A program made the translations under genes and the position numbers. A stretch of 14,935 bases of DNA, from assembly GCA_018057635.1 (NCBI GenBank), contig JAGPDJ010000023.1, forward strand, positions 1 through 14,935, written 5' to 3'. Source of the stretch: Ferruginibacter sp. Lineage in GTDB: Bacteria; Bacteroidota; Bacteroidia; Chitinophagales; Chitinophagaceae. This document shows positions 1-6,195 of this stretch, piece after piece (within the stretch, counting starts at the first letter, position 1; the number at the start of each line of letters is the position of its first letter). The notes beneath the pieces are model-generated. The model saw only the letters and a list, made by a program, of their open reading frames with translations. It searched no databases and had not been told where the DNA came from.

Positions 1-932
1 GTATTGGAGGTTTGATCACTTTCCAGGAAGAGGTCATCAATTTTGCTTCCGGTGACGGAACTCCCCGTTTCAATCCTTTCTTTATTCCAAAAATGATTTT
101 GGATATTGCTGCAGGGCAGATATCCATACGCAATGGTTTCAGAGGACCAAATTTTGCCGTGGTTAGCGCCTGTGCATCCTCAACCAATGCCATCATTGAT
201 GCTTTTGATACCATCAGGCTTAACAAAGCTGATATCATCATCACAGGTGGTAGTGAAGCAGTTATCAGCGCTGCCGGAGTTGGCGGATTCAATGCCATGA
301 AAGCCCTTAGCGAAAGAAATGATGATCCCAAAACTGCCAGCCGCCCATTTGATAAAGACCGCGATGGTTTTGTAATGGGAGAAGGTGCAGGCGTGCTGGT
401 TCTGGAAAGCCTGGAACATGCCCTGGCCCGTGGTGCAAAAATTTATTGCGAAATTGCCGGCGGAGGCGCAACTGCCGACGCACACCATATAACAGCTCCT
501 CATCCCGATGGACTCGGTGCAAAAAATGTAATGAACGTTACACTGAATGATGCAGGAATGAAGCCGGAAGACATCGATTATATCAATGTTCACGGTACTT
601 CCACGCCATTGGGAGATATTGCTGAAACAAAGGCAATCCTCAGTGTTTTTGGAAGCCATGCTTATAACCTGAATATCAGTTCTACCAAAAGTATGACCGG
701 TCATTGCCTGGGCGCTGCCGGTGTACTGGAAGCACTGGCTTGTATCATGGCCGTAACAAAAGACATCGTACCTCCAACTATCAATCACTTTACCGATGAT
801 CCGGAACTGGATCCCAAACTGAATTTTACCTTCAACAAATCACAGAAAAAAGTGGTTAATGCTGCCATCAGCAATACTTTCGGTTTTGGTGGCCACAACG
901 CCTCCGTGATCGTTAAGAAATATGTTCCCTGA
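1..932 (+). CDS. fabF: 3-oxoacyl-[acyl-carrier-protein] synthase II (KAS II), 5'-truncated by the window edge
   Basis: This enzyme elongates acyl-ACP by decarboxylative condensation with malonyl-ACP in type II fatty acid synthesis in the cytoplasm. The reading frame is already open at base 3 (Ile-Gly-Gly just before Leu-Ile-Thr-Phe), so the true start lies upstream. The TTG at base 12 is only an internal Leu codon. The thiolase-fold catalytic set is intact: the nucleophilic Cys in SACASS (codon 171-173), the first His in NVHGTSTPLGD (591-593) and the second His in SMTGHCLGAAG (702-704), followed by the C-terminal FGFGGHN motif. About 310 of the usual 410-420 residues are present, so roughly the first quarter is missing. 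fabF followed by rnc is a common order in Bacteroidota, usually with acpP just upstream, outside this window. FabB-type KAS I is the alternative, but the motif wording and the rnc neighbour favour fabF. Confidence 0.96.
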   Translation, partial: IGGLITFQEEVINFASGDGTPRFNPFFIPKMILDIAAGQISIRNGFRGPNFAVVSACASSTNAIIDAFDTIRLNKADIIITGGSEAVISAAGVGGFNAMKALSERNDDPKTASRPFDKDRDGFVMGEGAGVLVLESLEHALARGAKIYCEIAGGGATADAHHITAPHPDGLGAKNVMNVTLNDAGMKPEDIDYINVHGTSTPLGDIAETKAILSVFGSHAYNLNISSTKSMTGHCLGAAGVLEALACIMAVTKDIVPPTINHFTDDPELDPKLNFTFNKSQKKVVNAAISNTFGFGGHNASVIVKKYVP

Positions 933-985
933 TTTATTACCGGGATATGTCCAGTTAAGCTTTCTTTTTTTTAAAACAAATAGCC

Positions 986-993
986 TAATTTCG
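986..993 (+). promoter_or_regulatory. Possible -7 box upstream of the rnc repeat (TAATTTCG)
   Basis: TAATTTCG differs by one base from the Bacteroidota -7 consensus TAnnTTTG. It sits 53 bases after the fabF stop codon and just upstream of the palindromic repeat. The same eight bases recur at 1126-1133 on the other side of the repeat. No convincing -33 element is visible, so this is a weak call. Confidence 0.25.
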
Positions 994-999
994 GGAAGT

Positions 1000-1119
1000 G
1001 TATTAATTTGAATTTAATATACTGCCGTCATTGCGAGGTACGAAGCAATCTATACAGTATATTAGTAAAATTCCAGATTGCTTCGTTCCTCGCAATGACG
1101 ATAATTTTCAAATTGATAC
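1000..1119. repeat. Dispersed palindromic repeat (MITE/REP-like) between fabF and rnc
   Basis: Two 26-base arms, 1026-1051 (begins CGTCATTGCGAGG) and 1075-1100 (ends CCTCGCAATGACG), are inverted complements at 25 of 26 positions and flank a 23-base loop. A weaker outer pair continues the symmetry: 1000-1012 (GTATTAATTTGAA) against 1107-1119 (TTCAAATTGATAC), 12 of 13 complementary. The whole unit is therefore about 120 bases and could fold into a long hairpin. I recall the core CATTGCGAGG...CGAAGCAATCT as a dispersed intergenic repeat in many Bacteroidota and some other bacteria. It encodes no transposase and would need one in trans if it is mobile. It lies in the leader of rnc, and an open frame runs through it into rnc. 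Confidence 0.85.
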
Positions 1120-1125
1120 ATTACT

Positions 1126-1133
1126 TAATTTCG
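1126..1133 (+). promoter_or_regulatory. Candidate -7 box for rnc (TAATTTCG)
   Basis: TAATTTCG matches TAnnTTTG at all but one position and lies 21 bases before the TTG at 1155. Transcription starting about 7 bases downstream would leave a leader of roughly 15 bases, comparable with the other genes in this window. No clear -33 box at about 19 bases upstream; that stretch lies in the outer arm of the repeat. Confidence 0.3.
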
Positions 1134-1154
1134 GATAAATATATTCAGCCAGAT

Positions 1155-1865
1155 TTGAAATTTCTACAAACTTTTTTTGAAAAAAACGCGAAAAAAAAAG
1201 AGTTTAAAAAACAACTCAACAATGTGCTTGGTTTTTCACCAGGCGATGTTTCATTGTATAAAACGGCATTGAGCCACCGCTCTGTAAGGGAAGGCGCAGA
1301 TGAGAACAACGAACGGCTGGAGTTTTTAGGAGATGCTGTTTTGAGTTCTATTATTGCACATTATCTTTTTAAAAAATATCCATACAAAGGAGAAGGGTTT
1401 CTAACAGAAATGCGCAGCAAAATGGTTAACCGCCAGAAGCTGAATGAAATTGCTTTGAAAATGGGATTGAAAAAGATCACATTCTACAATAAATTCGATA
1501 ATGCCTTAAAAATTTCGCAGATATTCGGCAACACCCTGGAAGCATTGATTGGCGCTGTTTTCCTCGACAAAGGTTACCGTAAAACACAACGATGGGTTGA
1601 AGAATATATCATCTTTCCGCACCTGTTTACGGATGACCTGGAAGGAATTGAAATAAATATCAAGAATAAATTGTATGGTTGGGCTAACAAGAACGGTAAA
1701 GCGCTGGAATTTGAAACGCTGGATGAAAAAATTGAGAATGGCCGCCGCTTATTTACCATCGGCGCAACTGTTGATGGTGAACTGGTTTCACAGGCAAAAG
1801 GTTATAATAAAAAAGACGCCAGCCAGATTGCGGCACAAATGGCGGTAGAAAAACTGGGTTTATAA
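1155..1865 (+). CDS. rnc: Ribonuclease III
   Basis: RNase III is the double-strand-specific endoribonuclease that processes rRNA precursors and structured mRNAs in the cytoplasm. The catalytic domain carries the signature NERLEFLGDAVL, with Glu53 and Asp60 of this start in the metal-binding set, and the second acidic helix NTLEALIGAVFLD. A double-stranded RNA binding domain fills the last 70 residues and ends in an Ala-rich helix. I chose TTG 1155, giving 236 residues beginning MKFLQTFF, because this length fits the family and a -7 box lies just upstream. An in-frame ATG at 1095 (256 residues) lies inside the right arm of the palindromic repeat, and the frame stays open back to TTG 1008, so the N-terminus is uncertain. 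The heptamer array follows the stop codon directly. Confidence 0.93.
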   Translation: MKFLQTFFEKNAKKKEFKKQLNNVLGFSPGDVSLYKTALSHRSVREGADENNERLEFLGDAVLSSIIAHYLFKKYPYKGEGFLTEMRSKMVNRQKLNEIALKMGLKKITFYNKFDNALKISQIFGNTLEALIGAVFLDKGYRKTQRWVEEYIIFPHLFTDDLEGIEINIKNKLYGWANKNGKALEFETLDEKIENGRRLFTIGATVDGELVSQAKGYNKKDASQIAAQMAVEKLGL

Positions 1866-1866
1866 A

Positions 1867-1957
1867 GTTTGAGGTTTGAGGTTTGATGTTGGAGACGATA
1901 CTTTTTTTGAATAATTAAATTTTTCAAACCTCAAACCTCAAACCTCGAACCTCAAAC
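1867..1957. repeat. Inverted array of 7-base tandem repeats (GTTTGAG / CTCAAAC)
   Basis: The left arm has four heptamers: GTTTGAG, GTTTGAG, GTTTGAT, GTTGGAG (1867-1894). A 28-base AT-rich centre follows. The right arm has five heptamers in the complementary sense: TTCAAAC, CTCAAAC, CTCAAAC, CTCGAAC, CTCAAAC (1923-1957). The arms can pair in more than one register, giving a hairpin of 20 base pairs or more. It fills almost the whole gap between the rnc stop (1865) and the gpsA ATG (1966). It may act as a transcript-end structure for rnc or as a structured gpsA leader; neither is proven. Tandem copies make this a likely site of slippage in copy number. Confidence 0.85.
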
Positions 1958-1965
1958 AATAAACT

Positions 1966-3003
1966 ATGACTTTTGGAATATTAGGAAGTGGTAGCTGGGG
2001 TACAGCACTCGCAAAGATTTTAACAGACAATCATAACAGCATCTACTGGTGGAACAGAAGCGAATCTGCTATTGAACATTTGAAATTACGGCACCACAAT
2101 CCGCAATACCTGCAATCGGCCCATCTTAACATAGCAAAAATGGAGTTAACCTCCGATGCTGAAACAGTTATTAAAAATTCCGACATCATTGTTATTGCCA
2201 TCCCTTCTGCTTATGCAGCTGAAGTATTGTCAACGCTTGACAAAAACTGCTTCAATGGTAAAAAGGTTATTTCTGCTATCAAAGGTATTTTGCCCGAAGA
2301 AAACGTTTTGTTGAACGATTACCTGAAAGAACATTTTAATTTTTCTATTGAAAATTATTTTACGGTGCTTGGTCCCTGCCATGCAGAAGAAGTAGCTGCC
2401 GAAAAATTATCTTACCTCACTTTTACCGGTGTTGATGAAGCATTCACTTCCCGCATTTCACAGGCTTTTAAAACAAATTATATCAATACCATTGAGAACC
2501 GGGATATTTATGGAGTACAGTATGCGGCAGTTTTGAAAAATATTTATGCAGTTGGTTCCGGCATTGCACACGGGCTTGATTACGGCGATAATTTTTTAAG
2601 TGTACTCATTGCAAACAGTGCCGATGAAATGGCAGGATTTCTCAGGAAAGCAGGTATACTCAATGCAGAAGTTGGCTACCTGGAAACAGATAAATCGCCG
2701 GAAACCTTGCAACACAATAACTATGCTTCTTCCGTATACTTAGGCGATTTGCTGGTTACCTGCTATTCATTATTCAGCCGCAACCGCACATTTGGTAATA
2801 TGGTAGGCAAGGGTTATTCTGTAAAAGCAGCACAACTGGAGATGAGCATGGTTGCAGAAGGTTACAACGCAAGCAAATGTATGCACATCATTAACCGCCA
2901 GGTTGGTGCAGGAATGCCCATTGCAGAAACCATTTATCAGATATTATGGCAGCATATCCCGGCAAATGAAGGGTTCAGACATATTGAGGCCAACCTGGTC
3001 TGA
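1966..3003 (+). CDS. gpsA: NAD(P)+-dependent glycerol-3-phosphate dehydrogenase
   Basis: GpsA reduces dihydroxyacetone phosphate to sn-glycerol 3-phosphate, the backbone for phospholipid synthesis, in the cytoplasm. At 345 residues it has the family's usual length. The N-terminal Rossmann fold begins with GILGSGSWGTALA (the GxGxxG nucleotide-binding loop, residues 5-17). It continues with AIKGI and LGPCHAEEVA, a variant of the usual GPSHAEEV. The C-terminal all-helical domain contains the catalytic Lys191 in AAVLKNIYAVGSGIAHGLDY and SRNRTFG further on. The ATG at 1966 places the nucleotide-binding motif directly at the N-terminus, as expected. It sits next to fabF and rnc, so the cluster joins fatty acid synthesis with glycerolipid headgroup supply. 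Its leader carries the right arm of the heptamer array, ending 8 bases before the start codon. Confidence 0.96.
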   Translation: MTFGILGSGSWGTALAKILTDNHNSIYWWNRSESAIEHLKLRHHNPQYLQSAHLNIAKMELTSDAETVIKNSDIIVIAIPSAYAAEVLSTLDKNCFNGKKVISAIKGILPEENVLLNDYLKEHFNFSIENYFTVLGPCHAEEVAAEKLSYLTFTGVDEAFTSRISQAFKTNYINTIENRDIYGVQYAAVLKNIYAVGSGIAHGLDYGDNFLSVLIANSADEMAGFLRKAGILNAEVGYLETDKSPETLQHNNYASSVYLGDLLVTCYSLFSRNRTFGNMVGKGYSVKAAQLEMSMVAEGYNASKCMHIINRQVGAGMPIAETIYQILWQHIPANEGFRHIEANLV

Positions 3004-3035
3004 AAATGTTGTAACTTCATACCAACAACATTAGT

Positions 3036-3143
3036 ATGCCAATTTCATATTCAGTTTTCAGCGCTTCTTTTATACTGGTTATCGTATTGCTCCTGTCTGT
3101 AATTGAAGTGGTTAAGTTTATTAAGAACCGTATCCACATCTAA
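3036..3143 (+). CDS. Possible single-pass membrane microprotein, 35 residues
   Basis: A short frame runs from ATG 3036 to TAA 3141-3143, in the gap between gpsA and the convergent hemW. It would encode a short polar N-terminus, a hydrophobic stretch at about residues 11-26 (FILVIVLLLSVIEVV) and a basic tail KFIKNRIHI. This is the layout of a single transmembrane helix with its positive end in the cytoplasm. The stop codon overlaps the hemW stop tail to tail. I recognise no family, see no ribosome-binding site and no TAnnTTTG box, and 35 open codons can arise by chance, so the call is tentative. It could instead be untranslated 3' sequence of gpsA. Confidence 0.3.
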   Translation: MPISYSVFSASFILVIVLLLSVIEVVKFIKNRIHI

Positions 3144-4288
3144 AAAAACAGGTCGGCCGCAATACCGTCTGCAAACAACTTACCTTCCTTTGTTAAAATC
3201 AGTGAATTGTTTTTAAGAACAAGTTTTCCTGTATCAATATATTTTTTACCCAGGTTCACCAGGGTTTCATAAAAAGGTTTTCCGGAATATTTTAATACCA
3301 GTTGCAGGTTCAGTCCTTCTATTGTACGTAAGGATGTCATGATGTATTCATTTAATTTTTGAACATCAGTTAGTGTCTCTTCTTCAGTTGGTATCAAATT
3401 GTTTTCAATTGATTTTATATAAAGGGCATTGTTGGCGATATTCCATTTTCTTTTTTTGTTTCCATCAAATGAATGTGCAGAAGGCCCGAATCCATAATAT
3501 GGAATTCCAAAACCCGCTGGTGACTGCAGCCAGTAATTGCTGTTGTGTTTACTCCGCATGCCCGGTTTTGCATAATTACTAATTTCATAATGCTCATAAC
3601 CGTTTGCTTCCATCTTTTCCATTAAAAGAAAAAACTGTGCCGCCTGTTTTTCTGCATCTATTGGCTGAGCCCCTTTTTTTTCAACCTGGTGAAAAAGAGC
3701 CGTATTACTTTCCATTGTCAATGCATAACATGAAATGTGCGGAACATCTTCTTCAAAAAGTATGGTTAAATTCCTGGCCAGGTCATCATTGCTTTGCAAT
3801 TGCGAGCCATAGATAAGATCGGCTGAAAAATTAGAAAATCCGGCATCCCTGATCCGTTTTATACTTTGCAATGATTCTTCAGCATGATGGGCACGGTTCA
3901 TCCATACCAGTTCAGGTTCAACAAATGACTGCACACCCAGGCTTAACCTGTTAATGCCGGCATCCAGCCATTGTTCAGGCTTATCAATTACAATATCGTC
4001 GGGGTTTGCTTCCAGTGTTATTTCTGCATTGCTATCAATATTAAATTTTTCATACAGTTTTTCCAGGATCAACTTTATATCAGATACCGGTAGAATACTG
4101 GGAGTTCCACCGCCAAAATAAATGCTGCTGATCTTGTCGCCGGTATCGTTAAATGGGTTGGTAAGCTCAATTTCGCGGACAATTGCTTCAATCATTTTAT
4201 CTTTTAAAGCAAGGGAAGCAGAGAAATGAAAATTACAATATGTACAAGCCTGTTTGCAAAAGGGAATATGGATATAAATTCCGGCCAA
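3140..4288 (-). CDS. hemW: HemW, radical SAM heme chaperone (often annotated as oxygen-independent coproporphyrinogen III oxidase-like)
   Basis: HemW binds a [4Fe-4S] cluster, SAM and heme, and is thought to deliver heme to apo-proteins; older annotations call it coproporphyrinogen oxidase. The protein starts MAGIYIHIPFCKQACTYCNF, with the CxxxCxxC radical SAM cluster at residues 11, 15 and 18. The residue two places after the last Cys is Phe, as in HemW, where true HemN has a fourth Cys. GGGTPS, the EANPDD segment, GVQSF, DLIYG, YEISNYA and FGPSAHSF follow in order. The 382-residue length is typical. The start is TTG (complement of 4286-4288); no in-frame ATG is seen just upstream, and MAGIYIHIPFC is where homologues begin. 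It diverges from the Omp85-like gene with only 41 bases between the two start codons. Confidence 0.93.
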   Translation of the reverse strand: MAGIYIHIPFCKQACTYCNFHFSASLALKDKMIEAIVREIELTNPFNDTGDKISSIYFGGGTPSILPVSDIKLILEKLYEKFNIDSNAEITLEANPDDIVIDKPEQWLDAGINRLSLGVQSFVEPELVWMNRAHHAEESLQSIKRIRDAGFSNFSADLIYGSQLQSNDDLARNLTILFEEDVPHISCYALTMESNTALFHQVEKKGAQPIDAEKQAAQFFLLMEKMEANGYEHYEISNYAKPGMRSKHNSNYWLQSPAGFGIPYYGFGPSAHSFDGNKKRKWNIANNALYIKSIENNLIPTEEETLTDVQKLNEYIMTSLRTIEGLNLQLVLKYSGKPFYETLVNLGKKYIDTGKLVLKNNSLILTKEGKLFADGIAADLFF

Positions 4289-4309
4289 TGAATGTAGATT
4301 TACTTTTAG

Positions 4310-4317
4310 TACTTTTG
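4310..4317 (+). promoter_or_regulatory. Promoter -7 box for the Omp85-like gene (TACTTTTG)
   Basis: TACTTTTG is a full match to the Bacteroidota -7 consensus TAnnTTTG. It lies 12 bases before ATG 4330, within the 41-base gap between the divergent hemW and Omp85-like start codons. No clean TTTG/TTG -33 box is present about 19 bases upstream. The position supports ATG 4330 over the more upstream in-frame candidates. Confidence 0.5.
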
Positions 4318-4329
4318 ATTTTTTACTGC

Positions 4330-6150
4330 ATGAACTTTACCGGTACAAATTTGATAAATAAATTAATGCTGATATTCTTCTGTTGCAGTTTATCCGTACA
4401 GGTTATAGCGCAGCAAATACAGGATTCAAAAAATATCTTATTATCAGTTAGGTTCAGCGACAAAGATAGTTCCTTTAATGCGCAGTCATTGAAACTGCAA
4501 TCATCTTTTACCAACCTTAATTCAGTTACAACTTATATTAACAAACTGCCAGCATTACTCGCTTCCAAAGGTTACCCGGTGGCTTCTGTAGACAGTAGCT
4601 GGTTTACCGATACATCTGTGAATATTTTATTATACCTCGGTACAAAATACAACTGGGTAAAGCTAAAACCGGTTAATATTGAAAAAAAGGCTTTGGATGA
4701 AAGTGGGTTTTTAGAAAAGAATTTTTTGGACAAACCAATTAATATAACCCAGTTACAATTACTGCAACAACGGCTGCTCGATTATTATGAAAGAGAAGGT
4801 TACCCTTTTGCATCTGTTTTCCTGGATACGGTTCAGATTGCGGGTGATAAGATAGATGCATTGCTGAAAGCAGATAAAGGAATTCTGTATCATATAGACA
4901 GCATCCGGGTTTATGGAAAAGTGAATATCCGTAAAAAATTCCTTCAGCGATACCTGAATATTTTCAATGGAAGCGTTTACAATAAAGAAAAATTGCAATT
5001 GGTAGATAAGCGAATGCTGGAACTGCCTTATTTAACTCCGGTGCAGCCATCCGACCTCACTATGCTGGGTGCAGGATCTGTGCTTAACCTGTATGTAAAA
5101 CCAAAACGAAGCAGCCAGGTAAATTTTCTTATTGGCTTTTTACCAGGTTCAGGGCAGTCGGGAAAACTGCAATTAACCGGCGACGTTAACCTCGACCTGA
5201 AGAATATGTTTGGCTCCGGTGAATCCATCCTTTTAAAATGGCAGCAACTGCAGCAAAAATCACCACGGCTTAACCTGGGATATAGCCAGCCTTATATTTT
5301 TAATACCGCTTTCGGCTTCGATTTTCTTTTCGACCTGTTTAAGAAAGATTCCAGTTTTTTGCAGATAAACGCACAACTCGGACTGGCTTATGTATTGTCG
5401 GCAAATAAAACCGGAAAGCTTTTCGTACAATGGCAAAATACTGGACTGCTGGCGGGTGCAATAGATACAAACATCATTAAAGTTGAAAAAAAATTGCCCG
5501 TTAATATTGACATAAGTTCTGTAAACATTGGTTTAAGTTATGACTGGGCCAATACCGATTACAGGTACAATCCCCGAAAAGGGAATGATATTAATATCGT
5601 TGGATCTGTGGGAATCAAGAATATTAAACGCAACAATGACATTACCGGGATAAAGGATCCATCGTTTAACTATGCTTCATTGTATGATTCCATTAAGCCG
5701 GATATTTACCAGTTTCGTGTTAAACTTGCTGCTGCGCATTATTTCCCTTTGGGAAAACTGTCTGTATTTAAAGCAGCTTTACAGTCAGGCATATACGAAA
5801 GCCCGGCTGTTTTCCGGAACGAACTGTTCCAGATAGGAGGATATAAACTCTTACGTGGCTTTGATGAAGAAAGCATCTATGCAACAAGGTATGCTGTGCT
5901 TACTGCAGAATACCGTAGCCTGATTTCTCTTAATTCATACTTTTTCTTTTTCGTGGATGGTGGGATGGTTAAAAACAGGTTCCAGGAGATTAATGTAAAT
6001 AATAATTTTTTTGCTGCCGGCCTGGGGCTGGTTTATGAAACAAAAGCCGGATTATTGAATATCAGTTATGCACTTGGTAAAAGGAATGATGTAAAATTTA
6101 ATTTCAGTAATGCTTCCAAACTGCATTTTGGTTATGTTAATTACTTTTAA
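4330..6150 (+). CDS. BamA/TamA-family (Omp85) outer membrane protein with N-terminal POTRA-like domains
   Basis: This is probably an outer-membrane beta-barrel of the Omp85 superfamily, involved in insertion or translocation of envelope proteins; its substrate cannot be told from sequence. From ATG 4330 (606 residues) it starts with a signal peptide ending near Val-Ile-Ala-Gln. Periplasmic POTRA-like repeats follow: two share an L..YL/YY...GYP.AS pattern (GYP at residues 81-83 and 157-159), and a third begins at YHIDSIRVYG near residue 187. From about residue 263 to the end lies a barrel of alternating strands with GGYKLLRGFDEES (Arg509), the (V/L)RGF motif of Omp85 barrel loop 6, and a terminal aromatic residue (VNYF). 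Three POTRA units rather than five, and no BamA-length periplasmic region, make it an accessory paralogue rather than BamA itself. The frame also stays open upstream into hemW, but a -7 box and the signal peptide favour 4330; ATG 4366 is a less likely alternative. Confidence 0.85.
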   Translation: MNFTGTNLINKLMLIFFCCSLSVQVIAQQIQDSKNILLSVRFSDKDSSFNAQSLKLQSSFTNLNSVTTYINKLPALLASKGYPVASVDSSWFTDTSVNILLYLGTKYNWVKLKPVNIEKKALDESGFLEKNFLDKPINITQLQLLQQRLLDYYEREGYPFASVFLDTVQIAGDKIDALLKADKGILYHIDSIRVYGKVNIRKKFLQRYLNIFNGSVYNKEKLQLVDKRMLELPYLTPVQPSDLTMLGAGSVLNLYVKPKRSSQVNFLIGFLPGSGQSGKLQLTGDVNLDLKNMFGSGESILLKWQQLQQKSPRLNLGYSQPYIFNTAFGFDFLFDLFKKDSSFLQINAQLGLAYVLSANKTGKLFVQWQNTGLLAGAIDTNIIKVEKKLPVNIDISSVNIGLSYDWANTDYRYNPRKGNDINIVGSVGIKNIKRNNDITGIKDPSFNYASLYDSIKPDIYQFRVKLAAAHYFPLGKLSVFKAALQSGIYESPAVFRNELFQIGGYKLLRGFDEESIYATRYAVLTAEYRSLISLNSYFFFFVDGGMVKNRFQEINVNNNFFAAGLGLVYETKAGLLNISYALGKRNDVKFNFSNASKLHFGYVNYF

Positions 6151-6169
6151 AACTTTGCTTACCGAAAAC

Positions 6170-6177
6170 TATTTTTG
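6170..6177 (+). promoter_or_regulatory. Promoter -7 box for the DUF4271 gene (TATTTTTG)
   Basis: TATTTTTG fully matches TAnnTTTG and is followed by CAT, as is the box in front of hemD. It lies 20 bases after the Omp85-like stop codon and 18 bases before ATG 6196. A TTG codon at 6175 that would extend the gene lies inside this box, which argues against that start. No clear -33 element is visible. Confidence 0.5.
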
Positions 6178-6195
6178 CATAGAAATTATTCTAGT

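Noticed and set aside
180..788. Long open frame of 202 codons on the minus strand within fabF
   Set aside because: It lies wholly opposite a gene with intact catalytic motifs, is Cys- and His-rich in an unprotein-like way, and resembles no family; it is an antisense shadow of the fabF codons.
933..980. Possible terminator after fabF (T-run at 961-972)
   Set aside because: A T-rich tract is present but no stable GC-containing stem precedes it; only short CCC/GGG complementarity with a wide loop is seen.
1008..1154. Using TTG 1008 as the rnc start
   Set aside because: The added residues are a translation of the palindromic repeat and match no RNase III feature. TTG 1155 gives the normal family length, although ATG 1095 cannot be excluded.
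1867..1957. CRISPR-like array
   Set aside because: Units are only 7 bases, contiguous without unique spacers, and the two arms face each other. There are no cas genes.
3005..3032. Hairpin AATGTTGT / ACAACATT just after gpsA as a terminator
   Set aside because: The 8-base stem is AT-rich, the loop is 12 bases and no T-tract follows; too weak to list as a terminator.
4183..4329. Upstream extension of the Omp85-like protein by 49 codons
   Set aside because: It overlaps the hemW coding sequence antisense, and the signal peptide and the -7 box both place the start at 4330.
6175..6195. TTG 6175 as start of the DUF4271 gene
   Set aside because: The codon lies inside the promoter -7 box, and the signal peptide begins cleanly at ATG 6196.
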